A stretch of 8,128 nt of DNA from JAWLCQ01 sp041687095 (GCA_041687095.1 JAWLCQ010000201.1:1-8128), one strand, 5' to 3'. Positions 1 to 5,520 are shown, counted from the stretch's first letter. Notes: generated from the sequence alone by a model not told the origin. Program-made: numbers and translations.

Positions 1-64
1 CCCGCGCGATCCCACCGTGCCGGTCGCCCCGGGGCCCCCTCACCGCCCTCGCTGCGCTCGGGCA

Positions 65-84
65 CCTCTCCCCGCGGGGAGAGG
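65..84. repeat. 20-bp perfect palindrome
   Basis: The sequence cctctccccgcggggagagg is its own reverse complement. It sits in a block running from CCCTCACCGCCC (about 39) to gaggggttgaag (about 93). Blocks of the form CCCTCACC...CCTCTCCC...GGGAGAGG are, from general knowledge, common dispersed intergenic repeats in GC-rich genomes. It lies about 140 bases before the acyltransferase start. There is no T-tract on either side, so it does not look like an intrinsic terminator. I see no gene in 1-225. Confidence 0.7.
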
Positions 85-118
85 GGTTGAAGCGCCCGCT
101 TGCCGGCCTCTTCCCCGA

Positions 119-196
119 TTCCTGGTTCCTGGTTCCTGGTTCCCGGTTCCCGGTTCCTGGTTCCTGGTTCCTGGTTCCTGGTTCCCGGTTCCCCGG
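119..196. repeat. heptamer tandem array TTCC(T/C)GG, 10 copies plus a variant
   Basis: Ten exact-length 7-bp units run from 119 to 188 in the order T,T,T,C,C,T,T,T,T,C at the fifth base (TTCCTGG or TTCCCGG), followed by an 8-bp variant ttccccgg at 189-196. The array ends 29 bases before the start codon of the acyltransferase. Heptamer arrays of this kind resemble the STRR (short tandemly repeated repetitive) sequences known from cyanobacteria. Copy number in such arrays can vary by slippage. A regulatory role is unproven. Translation of either strand gives only low-complexity peptides, so I do not treat it as coding. Confidence 0.95.
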
Positions 197-225
197 TCCC
201 CTGCTTCCCCATCGCGTGACCCCCC

Positions 226-1161
226 ATGGCCAAACCACGCAATAGCATCCTCGACCTCCTCACCTACCTCGCGGTCCGCGTGTTCGCGATGATCGCGCAC
301 ATGTTCCCCGTCGAGGCCAACTACGCCACCGCCCGGGTCCTGGGCGACCTGCTGTTCCGCTTCGACCGCCGCCACCGCGAGCGGGCGATGCAGCACCTGC
401 GGCTGAGCTTCCCGGACTGGACCGAGCGCCGCTACCGCCGCGTCGCCCGCGATTCGATGCGGAACATCACGTACCTGGGCGTGGAGTTCCTGTTCACCAC
501 CCGCCTGCTCACGCCCTCGACGTGGCGGAGGCACGTGCGGTTCGGGGACCTGTCGGAGGCGCTGCGGCTGCAGTTGGAGCGGCGGACGGGGGTGATTCTG
601 CTGACGGCCCATTTCGGGAACTGGGAGATCGCCGGGTACACGATGGCGGCGTTGGGGTTCCCGAGCGTGTCGGTGGCGCGGCGGCTGGACAACCCGCACC
701 TGGACCGCTACGTCTTCCAGGTCCGCGAGGCCGCCGGGCAGCGGATCGTGGACAAGAAGGGGGCGATGAAGGACGTGCCCGAAGTCCTCGACGCCCACGG
801 GTCGGTGGGCTTCGTCGCCGATCAGGATGCCGGGCGCAAGGGTGCGTTCGTGGACTTCTTCGGCCGAAAGGCCAGCACGTACAAGAGCATCGGCCTGATG
901 GCGATGCGGTACGGGGCCCCGATCATCGTGGGGTACGGCAAGCGGCTGGAGGAGCGGTTCGAGTTCGAGATCGGCGTGCAGCGGATCATCCACCCCTCCG
1001 AGTGGGCCCACCGCGACGACCCGCTGCTGTGGATCACGCAGGAGTACACCCGCGCGGTCGAGGACCTCGTCCGCAGCGCCCCCGCGCAGTACCTCTGGGT
1101 CCACCGCCGCTGGAAACACCGCCCCAAGGGCGAGGCGGAGACAAGCGACGGGGTCGCTTGA
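226..1161 (+). CDS. LpxL/HtrB-type lysophospholipid (lipid A) acyltransferase
   Basis: The 311-residue product matches the LpxL/LpxM/HtrB acyltransferase family, which transfers a fatty acyl chain from acyl-ACP to a lipid A precursor at the inner membrane. Length is close to the family norm (about 300). The catalytic HX4(D/E) motif is HFGNWE, with His129 and Glu134. Other family blocks follow: VADQDAGRKGAFVDFFG at about 197-213, and YLWVHRRWK at 289-297 near the C-terminus. A hydrophobic N-terminal stretch (about 9-27) fits membrane attachment. The ATG at 226 has no clear Shine-Dalgarno sequence, but the reading frame and family start agree with it. No promoter is evident in 1-225, so it may be transcribed from upstream of the window. 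It is convergent with the PAP2 gene. Acyl donor and exact acceptor cannot be read from the sequence, so I give no gene symbol. Confidence 0.9.
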   Translation: MAKPRNSILDLLTYLAVRVFAMIAHMFPVEANYATARVLGDLLFRFDRRHRERAMQHLRLSFPDWTERRYRRVARDSMRNITYLGVEFLFTTRLLTPSTWRRHVRFGDLSEALRLQLERRTGVILLTAHFGNWEIAGYTMAALGFPSVSVARRLDNPHLDRYVFQVREAAGQRIVDKKGAMKDVPEVLDAHGSVGFVADQDAGRKGAFVDFFGRKASTYKSIGLMAMRYGAPIIVGYGKRLEERFEFEIGVQRIIHPSEWAHRDDPLLWITQEYTRAVEDLVRSAPAQYLWVHRRWKHRPKGEAETSDGVA

Positions 1162-1163
1162 CC

Positions 1164-1289
1164 ATTTTCGATTTTGGATTTTCGATTTTCGATCTGGGTT
1201 GGGCCGTCTGGGCGCGGGGTAGGTCTCCCTCACGCGTCAGCCCAATCTGAAATCCAAAATCCAAAATCGAAAATCGAAAATCGAAAACG
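1164..1289. repeat. long inverted repeat built of AT-rich heptamers, possible two-way terminator
   Basis: Starting two bases after the acyltransferase stop, the left arm reads as heptamers ATTTTCG, ATTTTGG, ATTTTCG, ATTTTCG, ATCTGGG (1164-1198). The right arm (1244-1285) reads aatctga, aatccaa, aatccaa, then three aatcgaa. The arms are largely complementary, closed on the inside by ttgggc (1199-1204) against gcccaa (1240-1245), with a loop of about 35 bases. It lies exactly between two convergent genes (stops at 1161 and 1293). Each transcript would meet a U-rich arm directly after its stop codon, so a bidirectional terminator role is plausible. It is strikingly AT-rich against its GC-rich surroundings. 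Confidence 0.85.
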
Positions 1290-1292
1290 CCC

Positions 1293-2414
1293 TCACCAGC
1301 TCTTGGTAAGGGCAATCCCCGCCCCGCTGGGCGTGGGGTAGGGCACGATGTCCATGCCCATGAGCTTCGTTTCGTGGTTGTGGGCCACCGCATACCCGAT
1401 GGCCATGCCCATCAGCGCCCCGCTGACCACGTCGGACAGGTCGTGGTTCCTCGCGTCCACGCGCTCGTAGCCCACGAACGCGGCGAACGCAAACGCCGGG
1501 ATGCCCACCCAGGGCCCGTACTGCTCGTTGAGCACGGTGGCGACGGTGAACGTGCTGGAGGTGTGCCCGCTGGGCCACCCGAGATCCTCGCCGTTGGGGG
1601 ACTCCGTGCGCACGATGCCCTTGAGCGCGAGCGTCACCACACCGTTGATGGCCAGGGCGTTGATCATCGTGCGGGCGTTCTCGTAGTTCTTGACGTCGTC
1701 GGTGGCGATGGACGTCAGCAGCCACGCCCCGGCGACGGCGAAGTGCGCCCCGGGGTTGCCGCCCACGTCCCCGACCTGTTCGAGCCACTGCGGCAGTTGC
1801 GAGCCCCGCTCCGTGTAGTGGTCGGCGGTGCAGTCGTCCGCGTCGGAGGCGCAGAGGGCGATCCCGGCGGCCCCGGCCGCCGCCAGGCCCGCCAACGCCC
1901 ACGGGTTGGTCGCCGTCGCCTTGGTATCGTCCCACAGCGAGGCGGGCATGTCCTTGCCGTAGCGGCCAAACGACCGCCAGAAGTCCCCCGGGTACGCCGG
2001 ACCGAACTCCCTCCGCCCCGTGGCGGGATCCACGCGCACGCCCGCGGCGGCGGTGGGAGGCGGTTCGGCCGCGGGGGCCGGATCGCGGGCGGCCGTCGAC
2101 CCGCCTGCGGCCGGGTCGGCCGACGGGCCCTGGGCGAGGACGGCATCCCCGCCGCCGCGCCCATCGTTCGCCAGGGCCAGGGCTCCGAAACGGAACCAGT
2201 GGCTCGCATCGTTCACGGCATCGCTGCGGGGGGCGGGGCTGTCGGGCGGTTCAAAGTCCGCCGCCGCCAGGGCCGGACCCATCGCGGCGGGGCGGGCGCC
2301 GGCGAGGCGGAGATGATCCCGAACCGCCAGGGAGGCGGAGGCATCGTCCGTCGGACAGCAGCCGGTGAGGCACCAGAGGCACGAGACGACGAGGGCGACA
2401 AGGGCACGGCGCAT
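1293..2414 (-). CDS. PAP2-superfamily phosphatase, predicted lipoprotein
   Basis: I place the start at the ATG at 2414 because AAGGAG (2421-2426) lies six bases upstream and the product then begins with a lipoprotein signal peptide: MRRALVALVV followed by lipobox LTGC, lipidated Cys19. Open frame upstream of this ATG has no such signals. The protein is 373 residues. After the signal comes an Ala/Pro/Gly-rich segment (about 40-130), a hydrophobic stretch (about 170-189), then the PAP2 phosphatase core. Phosphatase motif 2 is PSGH at 281-284. Motif 3 is RVDARNHDLSD, with Arg318, His324 (the expected nucleophile) and Asp328. Motif 1 is present as KGIVRTESP (Lys265), where Ser replaces the usual Arg of the K-x6-RP signature. 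PAP2 enzymes remove phosphate from lipid or other phosphomonoesters and pyrophosphates; the substrate here is unknown. It is likely anchored on the periplasmic face of a membrane. Confidence 0.88.
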   Translation of the reverse strand: MRRALVALVVSCLWCLTGCCPTDDASASLAVRDHLRLAGARPAAMGPALAAADFEPPDSPAPRSDAVNDASHWFRFGALALANDGRGGGDAVLAQGPSADPAAGGSTAARDPAPAAEPPPTAAAGVRVDPATGRREFGPAYPGDFWRSFGRYGKDMPASLWDDTKATATNPWALAGLAAAGAAGIALCASDADDCTADHYTERGSQLPQWLEQVGDVGGNPGAHFAVAGAWLLTSIATDDVKNYENARTMINALAINGVVTLALKGIVRTESPNGEDLGWPSGHTSSTFTVATVLNEQYGPWVGIPAFAFAAFVGYERVDARNHDLSDVVSGALMGMAIGYAVAHNHETKLMGMDIVPYPTPSGAGIALTKSW

Positions 2415-2434
2415 GGGTGACTCCTTTTCTCCAG

Positions 2435-2454
2435 CCGCGACACGTCTATCGCGG
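2435..2454 (-). promoter_or_regulatory. small hairpin in the PAP2 gene leader
   Basis: On the minus strand CCGCGA and TCGCGG form a 6-bp stem around an 8-base loop, just upstream of the Shine-Dalgarno sequence of the PAP2 gene. It could affect translation but nothing proves it. I see no convincing -35/-10 pair between here and 2563. A weak candidate is TTGCGT with TACCAT at 19-base spacing, which I do not annotate. Confidence 0.35.
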
Positions 2455-2603
2455 CAGGTTATGGTATCGCGCGCCGCCGCCCCGGACGCAAGATCGTCCG
2501 AAATTCGCTCGCGCGAGGGCGGGCAACCCGCAGCTCCGAAGCTCGGCGATGAACCGCAAAAAGGGTAACCGTTCACGGGAGTGCGGGCCATAAGCCCCGC
2601 ACC

Positions 2604-2676
2604 GCCTCGAAAAAGGGGACAGGCACCTGCGAGGCAAGACGCATGCCGCTGCGGAGCCCGTCCCCTTTTTCAAGGC
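2604..2676. repeat. imperfect palindrome with GGGGACAGG / CCCGTCCCC arms
   Basis: Arms 2604-2624 and 2656-2676 pair over 21 positions with two mismatches, including a perfect 12-bp core (GAAAAAGGGGAC against GTCCCCTTTTTC). The loop of about 31 bases contains a smaller stem ccg-ctg-cgg (2646-2654). From memory, palindromes with GGGGACAGGC arms occur as dispersed, REP/RAYT-like intergenic elements in planctomycetes and other bacteria; I cannot confirm that here. No REP-associated transposase gene is in the window. It lies inside the element bounded by the 14-bp inverted repeats. Confidence 0.75.
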
Positions 2677-2734
2677 TCCCTGCGCCTACCCCGCCTTCGC
2701 CTCTCCCGCCTTCGGATACCGGCGGTCTCTTTTC

Positions 2735-2768
2735 TTCACGCCTTCGCTGCTGTTTGCGAAGGCGTGAA
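2735..2768. repeat. 13-bp perfect hairpin overlapping the right terminal repeat
   Basis: TTCACGCCTTCGC (2735-2747) pairs exactly with GCGAAGGCGTGAA (2756-2768) around an 8-base loop. The right half shares CGTGAA with the terminal inverted repeat at 2763-2776, so the local hairpin and the long-range terminal pairing exclude each other. No T-tract follows on either strand, so it is not an intrinsic terminator. Confidence 0.75.
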
Positions 2769-2776
2769 CGGTTACC

Positions 2777-2812
2777 AAAAAAGAAGCAGGGGCACGCGGG
2801 GTGCCCCTGCTT
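2777..2812 (-). terminator. intrinsic terminator of the PEP-CTERM gene
   Basis: On the minus strand AAGCAGGGGCAC, loop CCCGC and GTGCCCCTGCTT form a perfect 12-bp GC-rich stem (2784-2812), followed by C and six T. It begins 35 bases after the stop codon of the PEP-CTERM gene. This is a classical Rho-independent terminator. Confidence 0.93.
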
Positions 2813-2847
2813 TGAAGGATCAGTGGGTCGGATCGGCCGGGCTGGAA

Positions 2848-3501
2848 CTAGCGGCGGCGGCGGAGGAGGCCGGCGAGGCCGCCAAGCCCCAGGACCGCCA
2901 GCGTGGTGGGCTCAGGGACGTGCAGCCCCTGCGTCGCCGTGTCCGGGGCCAGGTCGTACGTCTGAACCGCCGAACCCAGATCGTGCGTCGCCGCCCACAG
3001 CGTGAACTCCGTCGCCGGGATGTCCGACTTGAGGATCTGCAGTTCGAGCGTCTTGCCGCCGTCCTCGGTCTCCTGCTGGGCGACGGGAGCCTTGATGCTG
3101 AAGCCCGTCCCGTTCCAGCCGTAGTGCACGTCCCACCCGTCGAATTCGTTCGTGCCCAGGCGGTTGAAGTGCGTGTCCACGATGTAGTCCACGCCCTGCA
3201 TCCCGGAGGGGATGTAGGTCGTGTCACCGTAGTTCGCCCCGCCCGGCTGGTAGTCGATGTAGATGCCGTAGATCCCCGCGTAGTTCGTCCCCAGATACGA
3301 CGGGGCCTCCCGCAGACTGATGCGGAAGTAGTAGTGCGAGGCATCCTGGGCGAACGAGACGTTCAGGATATCCCTCCCGCCCGACAGCGCCGGGTCCACC
3401 GGATCGCTCAGCGATACCGCAGGACTCCCATTGTACAGGTAACCGGCTTGGGCTGCTCCCGCGAGAGCGAGCAGCAGTGTAAGGCTCACCATCAATCTCA
3501 T
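2848..3501 (-). CDS. PEP-CTERM sorting-domain protein, exported, function unknown
   Basis: The start ATG at 3501 is chosen because AAGGAG (3508-3513) lies six bases upstream and the product then opens with a signal peptide, residues 1-19, cleaved after AAQA. The mature part of this 217-residue protein is rich in aromatic residues and alternating polar/hydrophobic strands (for example SHYYFRISLREAP, GIYGIYIDYQ, FTLWAATHDL), which suggests a beta-sandwich. Its layout, ending in YDLAPDTATQG, faintly recalls CBM9/DOMON-like domains; that is inference. Residues 195-217 are a full PEP-CTERM signal: VPEPTTLAVLG, a hydrophobic helix, and a final run of four Arg. In known systems this tail is recognised by an exosortase (EpsH family) for sorting to the envelope or exterior. 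No exosortase is in the window. It has its own promoter and terminator, so it is monocistronic. Confidence 0.9.
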   Translation of the reverse strand: MRLMVSLTLLLALAGAAQAGYLYNGSPAVSLSDPVDPALSGGRDILNVSFAQDASHYYFRISLREAPSYLGTNYAGIYGIYIDYQPGGANYGDTTYIPSGMQGVDYIVDTHFNRLGTNEFDGWDVHYGWNGTGFSIKAPVAQQETEDGGKTLELQILKSDIPATEFTLWAATHDLGSAVQTYDLAPDTATQGLHVPEPTTLAVLGLGGLAGLLRRRR

Positions 3502-3565
3502 TGTCCGCTCCTTTGATATGGACCGTGACCTGCCTGGGCTCTGAATTCCGCGGTCACTGCCACCG

Positions 3566-3593
3566 ATTGTAAGCCGAATGCCGTGTTTGTCAA
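3566..3593 (-). promoter_or_regulatory. sigma-70-type promoter of the PEP-CTERM gene
   Basis: On the minus strand TTGACA (3588-3593, perfect -35) is followed by a 16-base spacer and TACAAT (3566-3571, 5 of 6 to the -10 consensus). The start of transcription would fall near 3559, giving a leader of about 58 bases before the ATG at 3501. Confidence 0.85.
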
Positions 3594-3654
3594 GAATAAA
3601 GCACACGACGTTGGTGTCAAATCCGCAGCCGAAGCGGGGTTTTGGCGTGAAGGC

Positions 3655-3686
3655 GGGAAAGCAGTCGGAGTGTTCCGATCTTTCCC
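3655..3686. repeat. hairpin between thiC and the PEP-CTERM promoter
   Basis: GGGAAAG (3655-3661) pairs with CTTTCCC (3680-3686) and, after a small internal loop, TCGGA (3665-3669) pairs with TCCGA (3674-3678) around GTGT, for 12 pairs in all. It is about 60 bases upstream of the -35 box. It could help terminate thiC transcripts, but no T-tract follows on the minus strand. Confidence 0.55.
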
Positions 3687-3730
3687 CGGGGGGGCAGGAG
3701 GCCAAGGAGGATGCCCGGGCGGGACGCGGA

Positions 3731-3821
3731 GGGCGGGGCGGCGGGCGGGGCCCAGGGGTAGGGCGCGCAACCGTCGCAGCGAAGCGGAGACGGTTGCGCG
3801 CGGGATGCGGCGTCCCGCGCG
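3731..3821 (-). terminator. hairpin and G-run/C-run region downstream of thiC, possible Rho-type terminator
   Basis: Two stems overlap. GCGCGCAACCGTC (3763-3775) pairs with GACGGTTGCGCGC (3789-3801) over 13 bp, and CGCGCGGGA (3797-3805) pairs with TCCCGCGCG (3813-3821) over 9 bp. They share 3797-3801, so only one can form at a time. Beyond them (3731-3763) the plus strand has six runs of three or more G with short spacers, so the thiC transcript there is C-rich and G-poor. There is no T-tract. I infer a Rho-dependent or structured end of the thiC transcript; equally this may be a dispersed repeat. Confidence 0.4.
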
Positions 3822-3879
3822 GGCGGGATGGTCAGCGGGTCTGGAGGTGGAAGTACGCCCGGTGACGGCGGGCCGCGCC

Positions 3880-5181
3880 CTACGCCTTCGCCGCGCCCTC
3901 GCGGAGTTCCTTGCTGATGCGGACGGCGCACCAGTTGCGGCCGCACATGGAGCAGTAGTCGCCCTCGGGGCCCATGTCGCGCTGGCGGATCTCGCGGGCG
4001 GCGTCGGGGTCGAAGGCGAGGTCGAACTGGGCGTTCCAGTCGAAGCGGGCGCGGGCGTCGGAGATGGCGTCGTCGCGCTCGCGCGCGCCGGGCAGGTGGC
4101 GGGCGACGTCGGCGGCGTGGGCGGCGATGCGGTAGGCGACGCAGCCCGCCCGCACGTCCTGGGGCGTGGGCAGGCCGAGGTGCTCCGTGGGCGTGACGTA
4201 GCACAGGAAACTCGCCCCGTGCACCGCCGCCGCCGTCGCCCCGATCGCCGACGTGATGTGATCGTACCCCGGGAAGGCGTCGGTCACGATGGGCCCCAGG
4301 ACGTAGAACGGGGCCCCGTCGCAGACGGACTCCTGGCGCTTCATGTTCATCTCGATCTGGTCGAACGGGACGTGCCCGGGCCCCTCGACCATCACCTGCA
4401 CCCCCGCCTCGCGGGCGCGCTGGACGAGTTCGCCCAGGACGTCGAGTTCGGCGAATTGGGCTTCGTCGGAGGCGTCGGCGAGGCAGCCCGGGCGAAGCCC
4501 GTCGCCCAGCGAGTACGTCACGTCGTACTGGCGGCAGATGGCCGAGATCTCGTCGAACATCTCGTACAGCGGGTTCTCGCGGCCGTGGTGGAGCATCCAC
4601 TTCGCCAGCAGCGACCCCCCGCGTGAGACGATGCCCAGCTTGCGCCGCATCGCCACGGGCACGTGCGCGCGGAGGAGGCCCGCGTGGATGGTGAAGAAGT
4701 CCACGCCCTGCTCGGCCTGGTGCGCGATGGCGGCGAGCATGGCGGCGGGGGTGAGGTCCTCGACGGGCGTGTGGACGATCATCGAGTACATGGGGACGGT
4801 CCCGATGGGCACGGTGGCATGGGCGAGGAGGTGGGCGCGGATGGCGTCGAGGTCGCCCCCGGTGGAGAGGTCCATGACCGCGTCGGCCCCGTAGCGGACG
4901 GCCCATTGGAGCTTGACGAGTTCCTGATCCTGGCAACTGCTGTCAGGGGACGCGCCGATGTTGGCGTTGATCTTGGTGGTCAGCTCCCGCCCGATCCCGC
5001 AGGGGTCGAGCTTGGCCGCCCCCGCCCGCGTTCCCGCGAGGTGGCGGCGGTTGGCGGGGATGACCAGCCGCCCGGCGGCGATCTCGGCGCGGACGAACTC
5101 GCCCGTGCGGTTCTCCCGCTGGGCAACGCGGTGCATCTCGGGCGTGATCGTGCCCTGGCGGGCCTGCTGCAGTTGCGTCAT
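3880..5181 (-). CDS. thiC: phosphomethylpyrimidine synthase ThiC
   Basis: ThiC is a non-canonical radical SAM enzyme that rearranges 5-aminoimidazole ribotide (AIR) into HMP-phosphate, the pyrimidine half of thiamine. The 433-residue product is the short form of the family, lacking the N-terminal extension of the E. coli protein (about 630 residues). Family blocks run in order: TKINANIGAS (69-78), GADAVMDLSTGGDLDAIR (98-115), PIGTVPMYSM (125-134), FFTIHAGL (162-169), SRGGSLLAKWM (186-196), SLGDGLRPG (224-232), EGPGHVP with His270, and TEHLGLPTP with His334. The C-terminal CX2CX4C cluster ligands are Cys410, Cys413 and Cys418 in YCSMCGRNWC. The ATG at 5181 has AGGA (5189-5192) seven bases upstream. 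It is the only thiamine gene in the window, and the TPP riboswitch in its leader confirms the assignment. Confidence 0.98.
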   Translation of the reverse strand: MTQLQQARQGTITPEMHRVAQRENRTGEFVRAEIAAGRLVIPANRRHLAGTRAGAAKLDPCGIGRELTTKINANIGASPDSSCQDQELVKLQWAVRYGADAVMDLSTGGDLDAIRAHLLAHATVPIGTVPMYSMIVHTPVEDLTPAAMLAAIAHQAEQGVDFFTIHAGLLRAHVPVAMRRKLGIVSRGGSLLAKWMLHHGRENPLYEMFDEISAICRQYDVTYSLGDGLRPGCLADASDEAQFAELDVLGELVQRAREAGVQVMVEGPGHVPFDQIEMNMKRQESVCDGAPFYVLGPIVTDAFPGYDHITSAIGATAAAVHGASFLCYVTPTEHLGLPTPQDVRAGCVAYRIAAHAADVARHLPGARERDDAISDARARFDWNAQFDLAFDPDAAREIRQRDMGPEGDYCSMCGRNWCAVRISKELREGAAKA

Positions 5182-5373
5182 GTCGGTGTCCTGCTGCTCT
5201 GTCGTGGAGGAAACAGTGGGGCGGGACCCGCCCGGGGGGCCGGGGGATCTCGCCCCGATCGCGTCGCGGGAGGCCGCGGGGCTTCCCGGGTCACCCCCCG
5301 GACGCAGTCCGGGGGCGTTGGGGGCGGAAGGGCGGGGAGAAACAGGGCGGGGGGCCCGTGCGGATCTCGTCCC
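5182..5373 (-). promoter_or_regulatory. thiC leader between aptamer and start: C-rich segment and two hairpins
   Basis: This 192-base stretch is the presumed expression platform. Directly after the aptamer, minus-strand bases 5363 to 5316 contain 29 C and only 9 G in 48, the composition expected of a Rho-loading (rut) site. Then come two GC-rich stems: CCCCCGGAC/GTCCGGGGG (5295-5315, 3-base loop) and CGGGAAGCC/GGCCTCCCG with one G-U pair (5267-5288, 4-base loop). Neither has a T-tract, so classical intrinsic termination is unlikely. Near the gene, TCCTCC (5206-5211) might pair weakly with the Shine-Dalgarno AGGA. No ORF here looks real. Confidence 0.5.
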
Positions 5374-5479
5374 GGTCGCTTCCCTACGCAGCTTACCCCG
5401 ACGTCGTCGGAATTCGCTGATCAGGTTCCAAGGGTCGTCTCAGCCCCGGTGCCAGCCACCGAGGCGCCCCTAGCAAACC
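5374..5479 (-). promoter_or_regulatory. TPP riboswitch (THI element) controlling thiC
   Basis: Read on the minus strand, the aptamer has all conserved parts: closing stem P1 (GGUUUGCU with AGCGACC, one bulge), AGGGGCGCC, a 9-bp P3 stem (5457-5465 with 5443-5451), the CUGAGA core (5438-5443), AACCUGAUC, GGUAA, and GCGUAGGGA at the 3' side. P5 is CAGC/GCUG (5416-5419 with 5389-5392). Loop L5 is longer than in E. coli aptamers and holds an extra 5-bp hairpin CCGAC-GAC-GUCGG (5398-5410). TPP binding would lower thiC expression. The predicted transcription start (about 5485) lies only a few bases upstream of P1. Confidence 0.95.
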
Positions 5480-5491
5480 GTGTACGCCGAC

Positions 5492-5520
5492 ATTCTAGCA
5501 CAGGCGGCGGCGCGGGGCAA
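5492..5520 (-). promoter_or_regulatory. promoter of thiC with extended -10
   Basis: On the minus strand TTGCCC (5515-5520, 4 of 6 to the -35 consensus), a 17-base spacer, then TAGAAT (5492-5497, 5 of 6 to the -10), preceded by TGC as an extended -10 element. Transcription would start near 5485, so the riboswitch begins almost at the 5' end of the RNA. Confidence 0.75.

Larger units (their letters stand above)
2564..2776. mobile_element. MITE-like element with 14-bp perfect terminal inverted repeats
   Basis: GGTAACCGTTCACG at 2564-2577 is the exact reverse complement of CGTGAACGGTTACC at 2763-2776. Between them lie no plausible gene and several hairpins: GTGCGGG/CCCGCAC (2581-2602), a large 21-bp imperfect stem (2604-2676) and a 13-bp perfect stem (2735-2768). 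The flanks carry AAAAAG on the left (2558-2563) and AAAAAAG on the right (2777-2783), a possible short target duplication, though poly-A is weak evidence. Lack of a transposase, size of 213 bp and terminal repeats fit a non-autonomous miniature element. It sits against the T-tract of the terminator of the PEP-CTERM gene. Confidence 0.6.

Noticed and set aside
119..196. CRISPR array at the heptamer repeats (or at 8030-8128)
   Set aside because: Units are 7 and 18 bp, directly adjacent, with no unique spacers and no cas genes.
40..1233. Long open frame on the minus strand opposite the acyltransferase
   Set aside because: Arg/Pro/His/Val-rich antisense reading of a clear LpxL-type gene and its flanking repeats; no domain, typical of GC-rich DNA.
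1374..2420. Long plus-strand frame opposite the PAP2 gene
   Set aside because: The minus strand has signal peptide, Shine-Dalgarno sequence and PAP2 motifs; this reading is low-complexity.
2415..2591. Longer N-terminus for the PAP2 protein (start at 2591)
   Set aside because: It would put about 59 residues in front of a clear lipoprotein signal peptide and would run into the left end of the MITE-like element; the ATG at 2414 has an ideal Shine-Dalgarno sequence.
3502..3705. Longer N-terminus for the PEP-CTERM protein (start at 3705)
   Set aside because: It would run through the promoter and place 68 residues before the signal peptide; the ATG at 3501 has AAGGAG at the right spacing.
3617..4936. 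Minus-strand frame of about 440 codons and plus-strand frames across thiC
   Set aside because: Out-of-frame readings of thiC, which is certain from its motifs; composition dominated by Arg, Pro and Gly.
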